In this document: positions 36,242-46,144 of the stretch, piece after piece
Layout: each line of letters opens with the position of its first letter
How positions within the stretch are numbered: the stretch's first letter is position 1
Source of the DNA: GH45 sp046704385
GTDB taxonomy: Bacteria; Bacteroidota; Bacteroidia; Bacteroidales; SZUA-534
Assembly (NCBI GenBank): GCA_046704385.1
Contig: JBJKSB010000041.1
Span: 1-64,000, forward strand
Length of the DNA stretch: 64,000 nt
Direction: 5' to 3'
Notes under the pieces: model-generated
The model's input: only the letters and a program-made list of their open reading frames with translations
The model's database searches: none
Told to the model about the DNA's origin: nothing
Translations under genes and position numbers: made by a program

Positions 36242-37495
36242 ATGGTTAAAATTAATGATTACAATTTCAAAGGCAAGAAAGCCATAGTGAGGGTTGACTT
36301 TAATGTTCCTTTGAACAAGGAAACCTTTGAAGTTACTGATGAAACCCGTATTGTGGGCGCACTACCCACCATCAATAAAATCTTGAACGATGGCGGTTCC
36401 GCTATTTTGATGTCGCACCTTGGCCGTCCGAATGGAACTAAGCAGGAAAAATTCAGCATGAAACATATTATTCCGGCTTTGGAGAAAAACCTTGGTAAAA
36501 AAGTAATTTTTGCCGGAGATGTTATTGGTGACGAAGTTGCCCAAAAGGCTGCTGATTTAAAAACCGGTGAAATTTTGTTATTGGAAAACCTTCGCTTTTA
36601 TGAAGAAGAAGAAGGTAAACCTTACCATTTAGGTGATAATGCCACTGACGAGCAAAAGAAAGAAGGAAAAGCCCAGGTTAAAGAATCGCAAAAAGCTTTT
36701 GTAAATACTCTGGCAAGTTATGCCGATGTTTATGTTAATGATGCTTTTGGTACCGCACACCGCGCACATGCTTCCACTGCATTAATTGCTGATTATTTTG
36801 CTGCCGACAGCAAAATGGCCGGATTCTTATTAGAAAAAGAAATTAAGTTCCTCGGTGATACGGTTGCTAATCCGGAACGTCCATTTGTTGCTATTGTTGG
36901 TGGAGCTAAAGTATCAGGTAAACTGGAAGTGCTTAAAACATTCATTGAGAAGGTAGATACCATATTAATTGGCGGCGGTATGGCTTATACTTTTTATAAA
37001 GCTCAGGGACACTCTATCGGAAATTCATTAGTTGAAGAAGATCTGGTAGATACTGCAAAACAAATTCTGGCCGATGCTGCTGCCAAGGGTGTTAAATTCA
37101 TGTTGCCTGTTGACAATTTAGCTGCTGATAAATTTGATAATAATGCCAGCATCGAGGAGGTGGAATTGGATATACCAGAAGGTCGTATGGCATTAGACGT
37201 AGGCCCCAAAACAGTTGTAGCTTATTCTGCTGAAATTGCCAAAGCAAAAACGGTGGTTTGGAACGGACCAATGGGTTGTTTTGAAATGCCAAACTTTGCC
37301 AAAGGAACCTTTGGGGTTTGCCAGGCTGTTGCAGATTCTTCGGCTGTTTCAATTATTGGTGGTGGTGATTCTGTTGCTGCTGTTAACCAAAGTGGTTTAG
37401 CTGATAAAATGAGCCACATTTCAACCGGAGGTGGTGCTTCTTTGGAATTCCTGGAAGGTAAGGTGCTGCCAGGAGTTGCTGCTCTATCTAAATAG
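36242..37495 (+). CDS. pgk: Phosphoglycerate kinase
   Basis: This 417-residue glycolytic enzyme transfers phosphate between 1,3-bisphosphoglycerate and ADP to give 3-phosphoglycerate and ATP. The substrate-binding N domain shows VRVDFNVPL, SHLGRPNG and YVNDAFGTAHRAHAST; the nucleotide domain shows VAIVGGAKVSGK, WNGPMGCFE and the Gly-rich SIIGGGDS. Length and order are normal for a bacterial PGK with the small DATDEQKKEGKA insertion seen in Bacteroidota. It has its own promoter and terminator. A parS-like palindrome lies between its stop codon and the terminator. Confidence 0.98.
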   Translation: MVKINDYNFKGKKAIVRVDFNVPLNKETFEVTDETRIVGALPTINKILNDGGSAILMSHLGRPNGTKQEKFSMKHIIPALEKNLGKKVIFAGDVIGDEVAQKAADLKTGEILLLENLRFYEEEEGKPYHLGDNATDEQKKEGKAQVKESQKAFVNTLASYADVYVNDAFGTAHRAHASTALIADYFAADSKMAGFLLEKEIKFLGDTVANPERPFVAIVGGAKVSGKLEVLKTFIEKVDTILIGGGMAYTFYKAQGHSIGNSLVEEDLVDTAKQILADAAAKGVKFMLPVDNLAADKFDNNASIEEVELDIPEGRMALDVGPKTVVAYSAEIAKAKTVVWNGPMGCFEMPNFAKGTFGVCQAVADSSAVSIIGGGDSVAAVNQSGLADKMSHISTGGGASLEFLEGKVLPGVAALSK

Positions 37496-37512
37496 CATAT
37501 TCTGTGAAATTT

Positions 37513-37528
37513 TGTTTCACGTGAAAAT
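37513..37528. promoter_or_regulatory. parS-like palindrome downstream of pgk
   Basis: TGTTTCACGTGAAAAT matches the widely conserved ParB-binding consensus TGTTTCACGTGAAACA at 14 of 16 positions, with the central 12 bases perfectly symmetrical. Confidence 0.6.
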
Positions 37529-37537
37529 AAAAGTAAG

Positions 37538-37564
37538 CCGCTCCGCTTGGAGCGGTTTTTTTTT
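37538..37564 (+). terminator. pgk terminator
   Basis: CCGCTCC GCTT GGAGCGG is a GC-rich hairpin followed by nine T residues. Confidence 0.93.
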
Positions 37565-37760
37565 GGAACACCAACATGGCGATAGCCTTTCGATTTTTTC
37601 CCTCAACATACAGTAAAAATCATTTCTTGTTGAAATTAATTCTTTAAAAAAAGCAGTCTGTGGTTGTGACTTGGTTTCAGGATATTGCTAGGTTAAAAAT
37701 TAATTCTTTTACCGACAGTCTATCGCCATGTCGGCGTTCCTTGGGGCTGTCGGGCCCAAT

Positions 37761-37790
37761 AAAAAATGCCGGTCAACCCCGGCAATTTTT
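37761..37790 (-). terminator. Terminator of the propeller/export operon
   Basis: On the minus strand TGCCGG and CCGGCA form a stem around GGTTGA followed by TTTTTT. It lies about 20 nt after the propeller gene's stop codon. Confidence 0.8.
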
Positions 37791-37810
37791 AATAAGTACT
37801 GTCTTTTCAT

Positions 37811-40800
37811 TCATTTTTCATATTTATAATCCGGTATCCTTCCTGGAGTATACGGTGCTCCTAAATTGTCAAGCATTTTCCTAACAGCAGGTAGTTTTTC
37901 TCCGGCTATTTTTTCAAGCTCTTCTTTTAAAGGAGGATATTCTTTCATTAAAGCATCGAACGATTGTCTTGACGTTTGAGTAATATCCGAAGTGCTGCTG
38001 ATTTGCGTTTCAATCAAATCAGCCAACCTATTCTCCAGGGGAAAATGTGCCGGAGGAACCTCTTCGAAACTAGCTTTAGGCTTGGTGCCCGTAAAAGCAA
38101 AATCAATGGCCTGTAGTTGATCGTCAATTTCCTTAATAATTTTATTCAAATTACCATTCGCATCATTAACTAAAACAGCAGTTTGTTTAATTGCATTTAA
38201 TTCCTTGGTTAATATCCTGGTTTGCCGGATTGCACCATCCATGCTTTTTGTAAATTGTGCTACTTTTTTCTGAAAAGCAACCATTTCTTTACGATTAGCA
38301 GCCGGAAGTGTTGTGTTATTTAAAGGTACCACCTTAAACTGAGTGTCATTAATTAGGGGTGTTTGGCTTCCGTTACTGACCATTGCAATATTCACAGAAT
38401 AAGTTCCCGGTAGCACAAAAATTCCCCCTTTCTGTTTTTTAAAAGGGTCAAACTTTTCTTCGTTTGCAATCGCGTCCGGGCTGTTATATCTTAAATCCCA
38501 ATTGAATCGTGTAATTCCTTTTACCGGCTTTTGTGTAAAATTCCTAACCCCGTCTCCTTCTGCATCTTTGATTGTCACTAACAAATATGATGGTAATTCT
38601 CTTTCCTCGGCTTCGAGTATTTTCGGGTCCGGTTGCGGGATGGGTTTTCCGTCTTTGTACAATTGCTTTTCCTTTTCGTGCCGAATCTCCTTTTGTGTTT
38701 TTGGAACATCCTTCAGATAAAACGAAAAAGTTGCCCCAAATTCAGGATTTTTTGCTGCATAATATGTTGCTCCCTGACCATAAATTTTGTCGGTTTGCAT
38801 AAATAACGGTGCATCAGGCACGGGGAATAAAAGCGCCGGCTTTTGTGTCTGCGCAGTATTTATATCACGCAAAGGCTCATAATTATCCAACACATAAAAT
38901 CCTCGACCGAATGTTGCCAGAACCAAATCACATTTGTCTTTCTGTATGGCGATATCTTCAACCGCAATGGTGGGGATTCCTGACTTAAGTTGCACCCAGT
39001 TTAATCCTCCGTCCGTGGTAAAAAACACGCCAAATTCCGTTCCCACAAATAAAAGATTGGGGTTCACAAAATCCTGCTGGATTGTATGAACTGTTCCATT
39101 AGCAGGAAGATTGCCGGCTATAGAAACCCACGATTTTCCTTTGTCAGAACTTTTTAATATGTACGGTTTAAAATCATCCTGCTTAATGTTGTCAAACGAT
39201 GCAAAAACCACATTGGCATCGAACCGAGATGCGAAAATATCACTTACATACGTGTTTGCGGGGACTCCGGGAAAACCAACATGCTTAGTCCATGTTTTTG
39301 CATCTTCAGAGACCTGAATTAAACCGTCGTCAGTTCCGGCATATAACAAATTTTCCTGAACCGGAGATTCTTCCAGCGAAACAACAGTTCCATACAATGA
39401 AGTGGAAACATCTTTTGCAACCGCATCGATACTCCAGTATTTTCCCATAACCGGCCATGTGTTTCGGTCAATTTGCGCAGTAAGATCGCCGGAAATTGTT
39501 TGCCAGGTATTTCCCCTGTCGTCACTTCTAAAAACCTTGTTGGCAGCCATATAAATCCGGTTACTTGCATGCGGGCTTAAAATTACAGGGGTGTTCCAGT
39601 TCCACCTATAAGTTAACTCATCCTCACCGGGTTGTGGTTTTATAAAAATGCGCTCACCGCTCTTTTTATCATACCGAACCAGGTTTCCATATTGCGCCTC
39701 AGAATAAATAATATCGGGGTTTTCTGTATCAACCTGCGACCAAAAACCATCACCAAACACGGTAACCACCCACTCGCCGCTTGTTACCCCAAATGAACTT
39801 ATGTTTTGTGATGGTCCTCCCAGGGTAGCATTATCCTGTGTTCCTCCATATACATTGTAAAAGGGTTTATGATTATCGACAGCAACTCTGTAAAACTGTG
39901 TAATGGGAAGGTTTGAAGCATGGTACCAGTTCATTCCATTATCCCAGGTTATATACACGCCGCCATCTCCCCCGATCATATAATTTTTATTATCAGTTGG
40001 GTTTATCCACATGGCATGGTCATCTACATGTCGATCCTTTGTGTTAACGTTTTTCCAGTTTTTTCCTCCGTCCAAAGTAACTTTGCTATAGGTTTCCAGC
40101 GAATAAATTTTGTCAAAAACCTGTGGGTCACAATAAATTTCATTGAAATACTGTCCGCTCGAAGTATATGAACTCATTTTTACCCAGGATTCACCCCGGT
40201 CTGTTGACCGGAAAAACCCGCCGGCGTTATTTGCTGCTTCAATTATAGCATAAAGCACATCCGGATTTTGGGGAGATATTGCAATCCCGATTCCACCCAT
40301 ATCTTCTTTGGGCAAACCAATAGTAAGCTTTTTCCAGGTTTTTCCGCCATCGGTCGATTTTTGAATCCCAGATTCCGGGCCGCCACCAATTTTAGTATAT
40401 ACATGCCTGCGGCGCTGCTCGCTTGTAGCGTATAATATGTCGGGGTTTCTTGGGTCACAAATAATGTTGTTTACTCCGGTGTTTTCGCTAATGTTGAGAA
40501 TTTTATTCCATGTCTGGCCAAGGTCTGTTGTTTTATAAAGACCCCGATCACCACCCGGCCCCCAGGCGGACCCTTCGGCCGCAACATAAACCGTGTTTGA
40601 ATTCCGGGGATCAATTAAAATCATTCCTATTTGACGGGCGTTTTTCAATCCCATATTTGTCCAACTCTGCCCACCATCCACCGTAAGATAAACTCCGTTA
40701 CCATAACCCAGAGCCCGCTGATGATTGTTTTCGCCCGTGCCAACCCAAAGCACATTCGTGTTTTTAGAATCAATGGCAAGGCATCCTATTGAATAGGCTC

Positions 40801-41076
40801 CGCATGTATCAAATACGGGTACAAATGTGATACCGTTATTTTCTGTTTTCCATATGCCTCCGCTTGCCGATGCCACATAATACTCCGAAAAATTTTCCGG
40901 GTTCACCGCAAAATCGGCAATCCGGCCCGAAGTAAAAGCCGGGCCAATACTTCGGAATTTTAATCCGTTTACCAAATCAGAATTGATGGGGTTTTTTCCT
41001 TCTTCTTGCCAAAAGAAAAATTTGCTGCTGTTAAAAAAATCAGCCATAAGCCGATTTGTTTCACGTGAAATCTCAT
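37811..41076 (-). CDS. Large BNR/VPS10-type beta-propeller protein, frameshifted after the signal peptide
   Basis: The body is open from 41119 to 37811, but the start of that frame looks wrong (MEFLVIFLNSK, no signal, overlap with the upstream gene). A different frame from ATG 41076 gives a good signal, MRFHVKQIGLWLIFLTAANF then SFGKKKEK, and runs into A6C4 (40997-40988). One extra base there joins it to KNPINSDLVNGLKFRSIGPAF, making 1088 residues. The body has at least eight Asp-box motifs (TVDGGQSW, TTDLGQTW, STDGGKTW, STDRGESW) of a sortilin/VPS10-like double propeller, then a FlgD-like segment and helical C-terminus. It is the last gene of the export-type operon, probably periplasmic or surface. 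A real mutation, slippage or sequence error is possible. Confidence 0.82.
41057..41072. promoter_or_regulatory. parS-like palindrome inside the propeller signal-peptide codons
   Basis: TGTTTCACGTGAAATC matches the ParB-site consensus at 14 of 16 positions. It encodes part of RFHVKQ in the signal peptide of the propeller gene. Confidence 0.6.
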
Positions 41077-41106
41077 AGTTGTCAATTTTAGAATTCAGAA
41101 AGATAA

Positions 41107-42264
41107 CTAAAAATTCCACTTTAATCGTGCAAATGCCATATTTAATCCAAGGCGTTGATCCTTATAAATTTCCACATTAAAATATTGATAAATCAGGGAC
41201 AGGCTCATGTTGTCGGTCAAAGAAAGGTCGAATCCCGGCATTAGAAAATACCCTTTTTGATCGGTATAATACATGCCTGCCGCATATGCTGATAAAATAG
41301 GCGTGATCGGATAAGTTACATTTACAAACAAATTATATTCGGAAATAGACAGGCTTTTTGAATTTGCCGGGGCTGACATTAAATCTGTTAAAGATGTTCG
41401 TGTTTTATGATCATTGTATAAAAATTCAGCCTGAACCATCATGCTGTTTCCAAAACTGATGTCTGTACCTACGGTAGCAAGAAAAACACCGCTAGTATCT
41501 GCAAAATTTTTTGTGGGATGATAATAACTCAGTTCCCCGCGTAAAGCAAAAGACTTAATATTTCCTTCCCATCCTGTTCCAAACACCAGGTCTTCGCCAT
41601 TGGCATAACCTCCCAAAAACTGAAAGTCGGTGCCCCATCTATTAAACTTATACAAAGCGGCCGAGGTAACATGGTTGGCACTATCCACTTTTACTACGCC
41701 TTCAATTGAGGAGGCTGAGCCAGTGTAATAAACCGCACGGACAGCATCGGAGCCAGGCTTTTCCATATAATCGAAATCATAGTATGAATAGGCATTAAAA
41801 ATGTCGTTTGGATTCCACACCAAAGTACGTCCCCAATTAATCCGCTGCCGGCCTATGGTTAATTCCAAATTATTCCGGGTATATTCAACATAAGCCCGGT
41901 CAATTTGGGTGTTTAACAAATTATTGTCGTTGTGAAACCAATTCCAGTTTAAATCAACCAGACCCTTATCTTTTTCAAAATTTTGAGCGTAATTGGGAGT
42001 GTTTTTCATGGTTTCGCCCCAAACAAACTGGTTGCGGAATTCTAAATGAGCAATTAAATTATCATTAGCATAATAACTCATATTTATGCGGTTATGCAAA
42101 ACATAATCCCACTTAACGTCTGAAGAATCCGCAAAAAACATTCCTGATCCCATTTGAGAAACATATCCGTTGATTGTGAATTTATTTTGGGAAAAAGTAT
42201 TTAATCCCAAAACCATTATTAAAGCAAAAATTATAGATCTTTTTAATACTATTGGCGAGTTCAT
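41107..42264 (-). CDS. Outer-membrane beta-barrel protein of the export-type operon
   Basis: This 385-residue protein has a signal peptide (about 8-25, ending NTFSQ) and a barrel-type body with strands such as YVEYTRNNLELTIGRQRINWGRTLVWNPNDIFNAY and a terminal MAFARLKWNF. The GRQRINWG...NPNDIFN motif recalls DUF1302/alginate-export-type porins. It is separated from the ABC ATPase gene by 141 nt that hold two inverted repeats, so it may also have its own promoter. With the LolA-like and FtsX genes upstream, it is a candidate outer-membrane exit or acceptor of the system. The exact family is not certain. Confidence 0.75.
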   Translation of the reverse strand: MNSPIVLKRSIIFALIMVLGLNTFSQNKFTINGYVSQMGSGMFFADSSDVKWDYVLHNRINMSYYANDNLIAHLEFRNQFVWGETMKNTPNYAQNFEKDKGLVDLNWNWFHNDNNLLNTQIDRAYVEYTRNNLELTIGRQRINWGRTLVWNPNDIFNAYSYYDFDYMEKPGSDAVRAVYYTGSASSIEGVVKVDSANHVTSAALYKFNRWGTDFQFLGGYANGEDLVFGTGWEGNIKSFALRGELSYYHPTKNFADTSGVFLATVGTDISFGNSMMVQAEFLYNDHKTRTSLTDLMSAPANSKSLSISEYNLFVNVTYPITPILSAYAAGMYYTDQKGYFLMPGFDLSLTDNMSLSLIYQYFNVEIYKDQRLGLNMAFARLKWNF

Positions 42265-42286
42265 AAAATTCTGTTTAAATACATAT

Positions 42287-42323
42287 CGGATGACTAATTT
42301 ATAAACTAGCCGCTAGTCATCCG
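42287..42323 (-). promoter_or_regulatory. Inverted repeat in the leader of the barrel gene
   Basis: CGGATGACTA and TAGTCATCCG form a perfect 10-bp inverted repeat with a 17-nt spacer, 23 nt before the barrel start codon. On the RNA it would be a leader hairpin; there is no T-run, so it is not a simple terminator. Confidence 0.55.
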
Positions 42324-42382
42324 AAGTGTATTATGTTTCTTAATTAATTATCAACCTGTACTTTTGGGTGCTTTGCTTTTTT

Positions 42383-42400
42383 ACCGACCAGGAGGTCGGT
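42383..42400. promoter_or_regulatory. Candidate TetR operator upstream of the barrel gene
   Basis: ACCGACC-AGGA-GGTCGGT is a perfect 7-bp inverted repeat. Its GACC-N4-GGTC core has the same layout as the GAAC-N4-GGTC repeat before the tetR start. No T-run follows on either side. Confidence 0.45.
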
Positions 42401-42405
42401 GTCCC

Positions 42406-43110
42406 TCATTCTCCGCCGTTTTTCTTAACATCGCTTAATATTTTTCCGTCTTCGAGAGTAATAACCCGCCTGGCCTTTTTTACCACCCGGGCATCGTGTG
42501 TACTAAAGATAAATGTGATGTTTTCGTTCTTATTTAATTTTTCCATTATATCAAGTAGTGTTTCTGTCGATTTTGAATCGAGATTTGCTGTGGGTTCGTC
42601 CGCCAATACAAACTTTGGTTTGGATGCCAAAGCGCGCGCTACGGCAACTCTTTGTTGTTGCCCACCAGATAATTTGTTGGGTCTGGCATTCACTCTCTCT
42701 CCTAAACCTACCGCATTTAGCAATTCCAACGATCTTTTTTCACACTCGTCCTTTGTTTTGCCCTGCAAATGCATTACAAATTCGGTGTTTTCCCTTGCGG
42801 TTAATACAGGAATTAAATTATAGGCCTGAAAAACAAAGCCTATGTTGTTTAATCGAAAATCCGTGAGTTCTGATCCTTTAAGGGCACTCATTAACGATCC
42901 TCCCACCATTACCTCACCTGATGTTGGTGCATCCAAACCACCGATCATATTTAACAGCGTGGTTTTACCCGAACCCGAAGGACCTACAATAGCAGTAAAT
43001 TCCCCTTCCTCAAAATCGATTGTTACATTGTTAACGGCATGAACCTCTACCTCCGATTCATTATAAATTTTTTGCAGGTTGTTGATTTCTATTACTTTCA
43101 TGATTTTCAT
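42406..43110 (-). CDS. ABC transporter ATPase (LolD/MacB type)
   Basis: This 234-residue ATPase has Walker A GPSGSGKTT, Q-loop VFQAYNLIP, signature LSGGQQQR, Walker B FVLADEPT and the H-loop STHD. MacB/LolD-type ATPases drive FtsX-like permeases that act on periplasmic substrates rather than moving them through the inner membrane. Two such permease genes lie directly upstream, 48 nt away. The start may also be the Met at 43101 (MKVIEINNLQKIY), which has the more usual N-terminus. Confidence 0.95.
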   Translation of the reverse strand: MKIMKVIEINNLQKIYNESEVEVHAVNNVTIDFEEGEFTAIVGPSGSGKTTLLNMIGGLDAPTSGEVMVGGSLMSALKGSELTDFRLNNIGFVFQAYNLIPVLTARENTEFVMHLQGKTKDECEKRSLELLNAVGLGERVNARPNKLSGGQQQRVAVARALASKPKFVLADEPTANLDSKSTETLLDIMEKLNKNENITFIFSTHDARVVKKARRVITLEDGKILSDVKKNGGE

Positions 43111-43158
43111 TATTTAATGAGCTAGTTTATTTGTTTGCTCATGATTAAATGGACTAAT

Positions 43159-44589
43159 TTATTCTATTCTCAGTGCTTCAACGGGTTTTAATTTAAGTGC
43201 CTTTCTTGCAGGAATTATAGATGATAAAATGGCTATCGCTATAACCATAAGTGTTACTCCTATAAAAAAGCTGGTTTCGATAGTGGGATATACCACCGCA
43301 GCGTAGCCAATGGCCTCAAATCCTTCGGCAACTGAGGAAAAATTAAGACCAGTACTTCCTGTAATGGCAATAATTAATCCTCCTATTATCATTCCAATAA
43401 TACTTCCTGTTAACGTTAAAAATACAGTTTCGAGCATAATCATCTGGAATACCTTCCGCTTTTTCATGCCTATAGCCATAAGCATTCCTAATTCCTTAAT
43501 CCGTTCAAGGATAGCCATTAACATCGTGTTTATTATACCAAATGCCAAAGCAAAAAAGATGATTCCCATAATCATGTAATAGTACATTTGCATAAAATCG
43601 GCTAACATTCCGGCATCGGGAGCAAGTTCCTTCCAAGTCATTGCATTCATGTCAGGAAATTTTTCCATTATTTTATTCCGGAAATCCACGGCGTTTTTAC
43701 CATCATCATTCAATATAATGGAAACTTCGTGAAAGTCGTCCGGGCCCAAATCTGTGGCCCGTTCCAGATCTTTTTGTTTTACAAAGGCGCTTGACTGGTC
43801 GAACATGGTATTGGCCGTTTTAAAAATTCCACATACCTGGTATTTTTGGTATCCAATTTCTCCGTTTGCTTTGGTGAAGCTAAATGTGATTTTAGCTCTC
43901 GGTTGAAAATACATTGATTCGCTTAACAGCGCGTGTCCATATTTTCTGATTTCGGTTTTAGTCCAAATGCCTTCCATTGCTGCTTTAAATTTCTTGTCTG
44001 TAAGAAATCGCTTATTTATTATGGGTTGTAACTTTGCCAGTGATTCATCAGGAACTTCCTGGTTTTTTAAAGAATCGATTGTGGCATCATTAATCCGGTA
44101 ATTTTTAATTCGCAGTTGCTCGGCTGTTTTATTACTGATTAACACTTGCGGCAGCCTTGAGTTGGTATCAAAATAGCCGCCACTTTCCGGTAATATTTTT
44201 GTGTATACATCGCTGACCTGTTTTTCTTTATCTGGATCAATGCCTTTAAGAATTATCCCGGCGCTTCCCCTTGCTGTTGAGGCCATCGCCATAACTTTGC
44301 TTCTAAAGGAATATCCCTGAACATCAGGTGTACTATCCAAAAAGTTTTTCAGTTTATTTACTTCCGGCAGGGTATATTCAATTTCTTCATTTATCAAATA
44401 TTTGGGGTTTTGTACTTTTATGTGGCCCATCTCGGTATAAATTGCCGATCGTATTCGTTGATCGACCCACCCTTTCATAAGTCCGGCAACAAAAACGCCG
44501 GCGATGGTTCCCAAAGTTACCGCAATTACTACAACCAGGCTTCGGCTTCGGTTTCTCCATACGTTTTTCCATGAAATACTGAGTATCAT
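43159..44589 (-). CDS. FtsX/MacB-type ABC permease (second)
   Basis: This 476-residue permease has an N-terminal transmembrane helix (about 15-37, SLVVVIAVTLGTIAGVFVAGL), a large periplasmic MacB-PCD-like domain (40-330) and three C-terminal helices (about 340-365, 390-415 and 440-465) ending IIPARKALKLKPVEALRIE, the classical FtsX-domain end. MGIIFFALAFGIINTMLMAILERIKELG is the typical coupling stretch. It probably forms a heterodimer with the permease encoded just upstream. Such LolCE-like pairs extract or move lipids and lipoproteins. Confidence 0.93.
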   Translation of the reverse strand: MILSISWKNVWRNRSRSLVVVIAVTLGTIAGVFVAGLMKGWVDQRIRSAIYTEMGHIKVQNPKYLINEEIEYTLPEVNKLKNFLDSTPDVQGYSFRSKVMAMASTARGSAGIILKGIDPDKEKQVSDVYTKILPESGGYFDTNSRLPQVLISNKTAEQLRIKNYRINDATIDSLKNQEVPDESLAKLQPIINKRFLTDKKFKAAMEGIWTKTEIRKYGHALLSESMYFQPRAKITFSFTKANGEIGYQKYQVCGIFKTANTMFDQSSAFVKQKDLERATDLGPDDFHEVSIILNDDGKNAVDFRNKIMEKFPDMNAMTWKELAPDAGMLADFMQMYYYMIMGIIFFALAFGIINTMLMAILERIKELGMLMAIGMKKRKVFQMIMLETVFLTLTGSIIGMIIGGLIIAITGSTGLNFSSVAEGFEAIGYAAVVYPTIETSFFIGVTLMVIAIAILSSIIPARKALKLKPVEALRIE

Positions 44590-44680
44590 CTCATTTTTAG
44601 TTTAATTGCAATTGGTGTGCTGATTATCCTTTTGCATGGTTTGTTTTTCAATTTTAAAATTTTTAAAGCTATAATGCCGA

Positions 44681-46096
44681 TTATGCCCTTAAGGCATTCA
44701 TTATCTTCATCTTCCTGATTCTCTGAAGAGGAAAATAGCAGGCTGCAATTACCATAATTAATATAATAATTGCCTGCCAGCTAAAATAATGTCCAATAGT
44801 TGCAGTTGGCATGACCGGATCGAATCCCATATCTTCATAAATTTTAGCCGACTCTCCCGTAAAACGAATCGGGTTTTGATGGAAGGTCAGAATCAAAGGA
44901 ACAGAAGCCAGCATCCCGCTTATGGTTCCAACTAATCCTATAAAGAACATTTCCATAAGAACAACCAGGGCAAGTTTCTTTTTTCGCATCCCTATAGCAA
45001 CGAGCACTCCAAATTCTCTTTTGCGCTCGTTAATCATCATGATTACTGTTCCAAAAATTCCGAAAAATATGATGAAGTATAAAACGCCAATAAACATCTG
45101 TCCGCTTTTATTATCCCCATCAATTTGTTGTTTCAGGGTTTTGTTTATGTCCTTCCAGTTTTTAACTGTATAACTTCCACTATTTAATTGATTTTCCAGA
45201 GCTGTTTGGACCTCTTCCATTTCATCGGTGTTTACAAGGTTTATTACCACTGCTGTTATCCGGTCGCCCAAACTAAAAAATTCCTGTGCTGTTGGAATGG
45301 TCATATAAATTAGTTTATTATTAAGATCGGGAGCAGGGATTCTCACAATCCCACGAACAGGAAACAGGCCTGCTGCTGAGTTTCCATGGTATCCCTGACC
45401 AAGCAGGGTTAAGGTGTCGCCAACCACTACATTTAGAAATTTTGCCAGTTTTTCTGAAACGAGCACCCCATCATCCTTTTCACTTAGATACGAACCTTCA
45501 ACAAACGACTTCTCTTTAAAAAACACCCTGAATTTGTCCATTTCGGCGGGTTTAATGGCTAAATCGAGCGCAAGTCTGTCCAAATTATTGTAGGCCCCGT
45601 TTTCGTGCATTTTTAGCAGCTCTACTAACTTTTTAGGGGGGTTAAAAGTTTTAGTAAAACTTTTAACAATTTCCGGGGTTAGCTGATAATGAACCAATAA
45701 ATGTTCCGGGTTACTAATTTTAACTTCTTTATCAGGATCAATTCCTGTTACCAGGATTCCTTTACTTTGAGTGCCGTTGGCCGCCAAAACAAATGATTCA
45801 ATCCTTGGAGCAGCAATTTTTACTCCGGGGGTATTCTTTATCTTTTTAATCAACTCCTGATTAAAAGCAAGTGAATTGTCCAGATTCGGATCATCAAAAT
45901 ACTCCGGGTCCTGAACCTGAAGGTAACCCGTAAACATTTCGATGCTTTGTTTAATCATATTTGCATAAGTTCCTAACTGGAACGAACGCATGATAATGGC
46001 AAAAAAGATGGCAAAAAAGATGGAGGCTATAGTAATTAAAGTTCTTCGCTTGTTCCGCCAGATATTCCGCCAGGCCATTTTAACAATTCTGTTCAT
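44681..46096 (-). CDS. FtsX/MacB-type ABC permease (first)
   Basis: This 471-residue protein has the same layout: an N-terminal helix (about 17-36), a periplasmic domain (40-325) and three C-terminal helices (about 335-355, 380-405 and 435-455), ending in the FtsX-type YFPLQRIRKMKIMNALRA. It starts MNRIVKMAWRNIWRNKRRTLITI, as in LolC/E-like proteins. It lies 48 nt after the LolA-like gene and 91 nt before its partner permease. The N-terminal NPKY/DPEYFDD-like segment is shared by both permeases, which supports origin by duplication. Confidence 0.93.
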   Translation of the reverse strand: MNRIVKMAWRNIWRNKRRTLITIASIFFAIFFAIIMRSFQLGTYANMIKQSIEMFTGYLQVQDPEYFDDPNLDNSLAFNQELIKKIKNTPGVKIAAPRIESFVLAANGTQSKGILVTGIDPDKEVKISNPEHLLVHYQLTPEIVKSFTKTFNPPKKLVELLKMHENGAYNNLDRLALDLAIKPAEMDKFRVFFKEKSFVEGSYLSEKDDGVLVSEKLAKFLNVVVGDTLTLLGQGYHGNSAAGLFPVRGIVRIPAPDLNNKLIYMTIPTAQEFFSLGDRITAVVINLVNTDEMEEVQTALENQLNSGSYTVKNWKDINKTLKQQIDGDNKSGQMFIGVLYFIIFFGIFGTVIMMINERKREFGVLVAIGMRKKKLALVVLMEMFFIGLVGTISGMLASVPLILTFHQNPIRFTGESAKIYEDMGFDPVMPTATIGHYFSWQAIIILIMVIAACYFPLQRIRKMKIMNALRA

Positions 46097-46144
46097 TTTG
46101 AAAAATTTTAAGAATTTTTAGCATTTAAACGGTTTTAAATCCGA

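Larger units (their letters stand above)
37496..37810. other. Intergenic region between pgk and propeller gene, rich in inverted repeats
   Basis: Between two convergent genes lie a parS-like site, the pgk terminator, a stretch with distant inverted repeats (CATGGCGATAG at 37575-37585 with CTATCGCCATG at 37720-37730; CCGACAG at 37712-37718 with CTGTCGG at 37747-37753) and the leftward terminator. No reading frame is supported. Confidence 0.5.

Noticed and set aside
40003..40011. TTATCCACA, a perfect DnaA box
   Set aside because: A single copy inside the propeller coding sequence, with no cluster and no AT-rich unwinding element beside it; chance is enough to explain it.
42368..42823. 151-codon frame antisense to the ABC ATPase
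   Set aside because: It is a shadow of the ATPase gene; Ser/Phe/Leu-rich with no motif.
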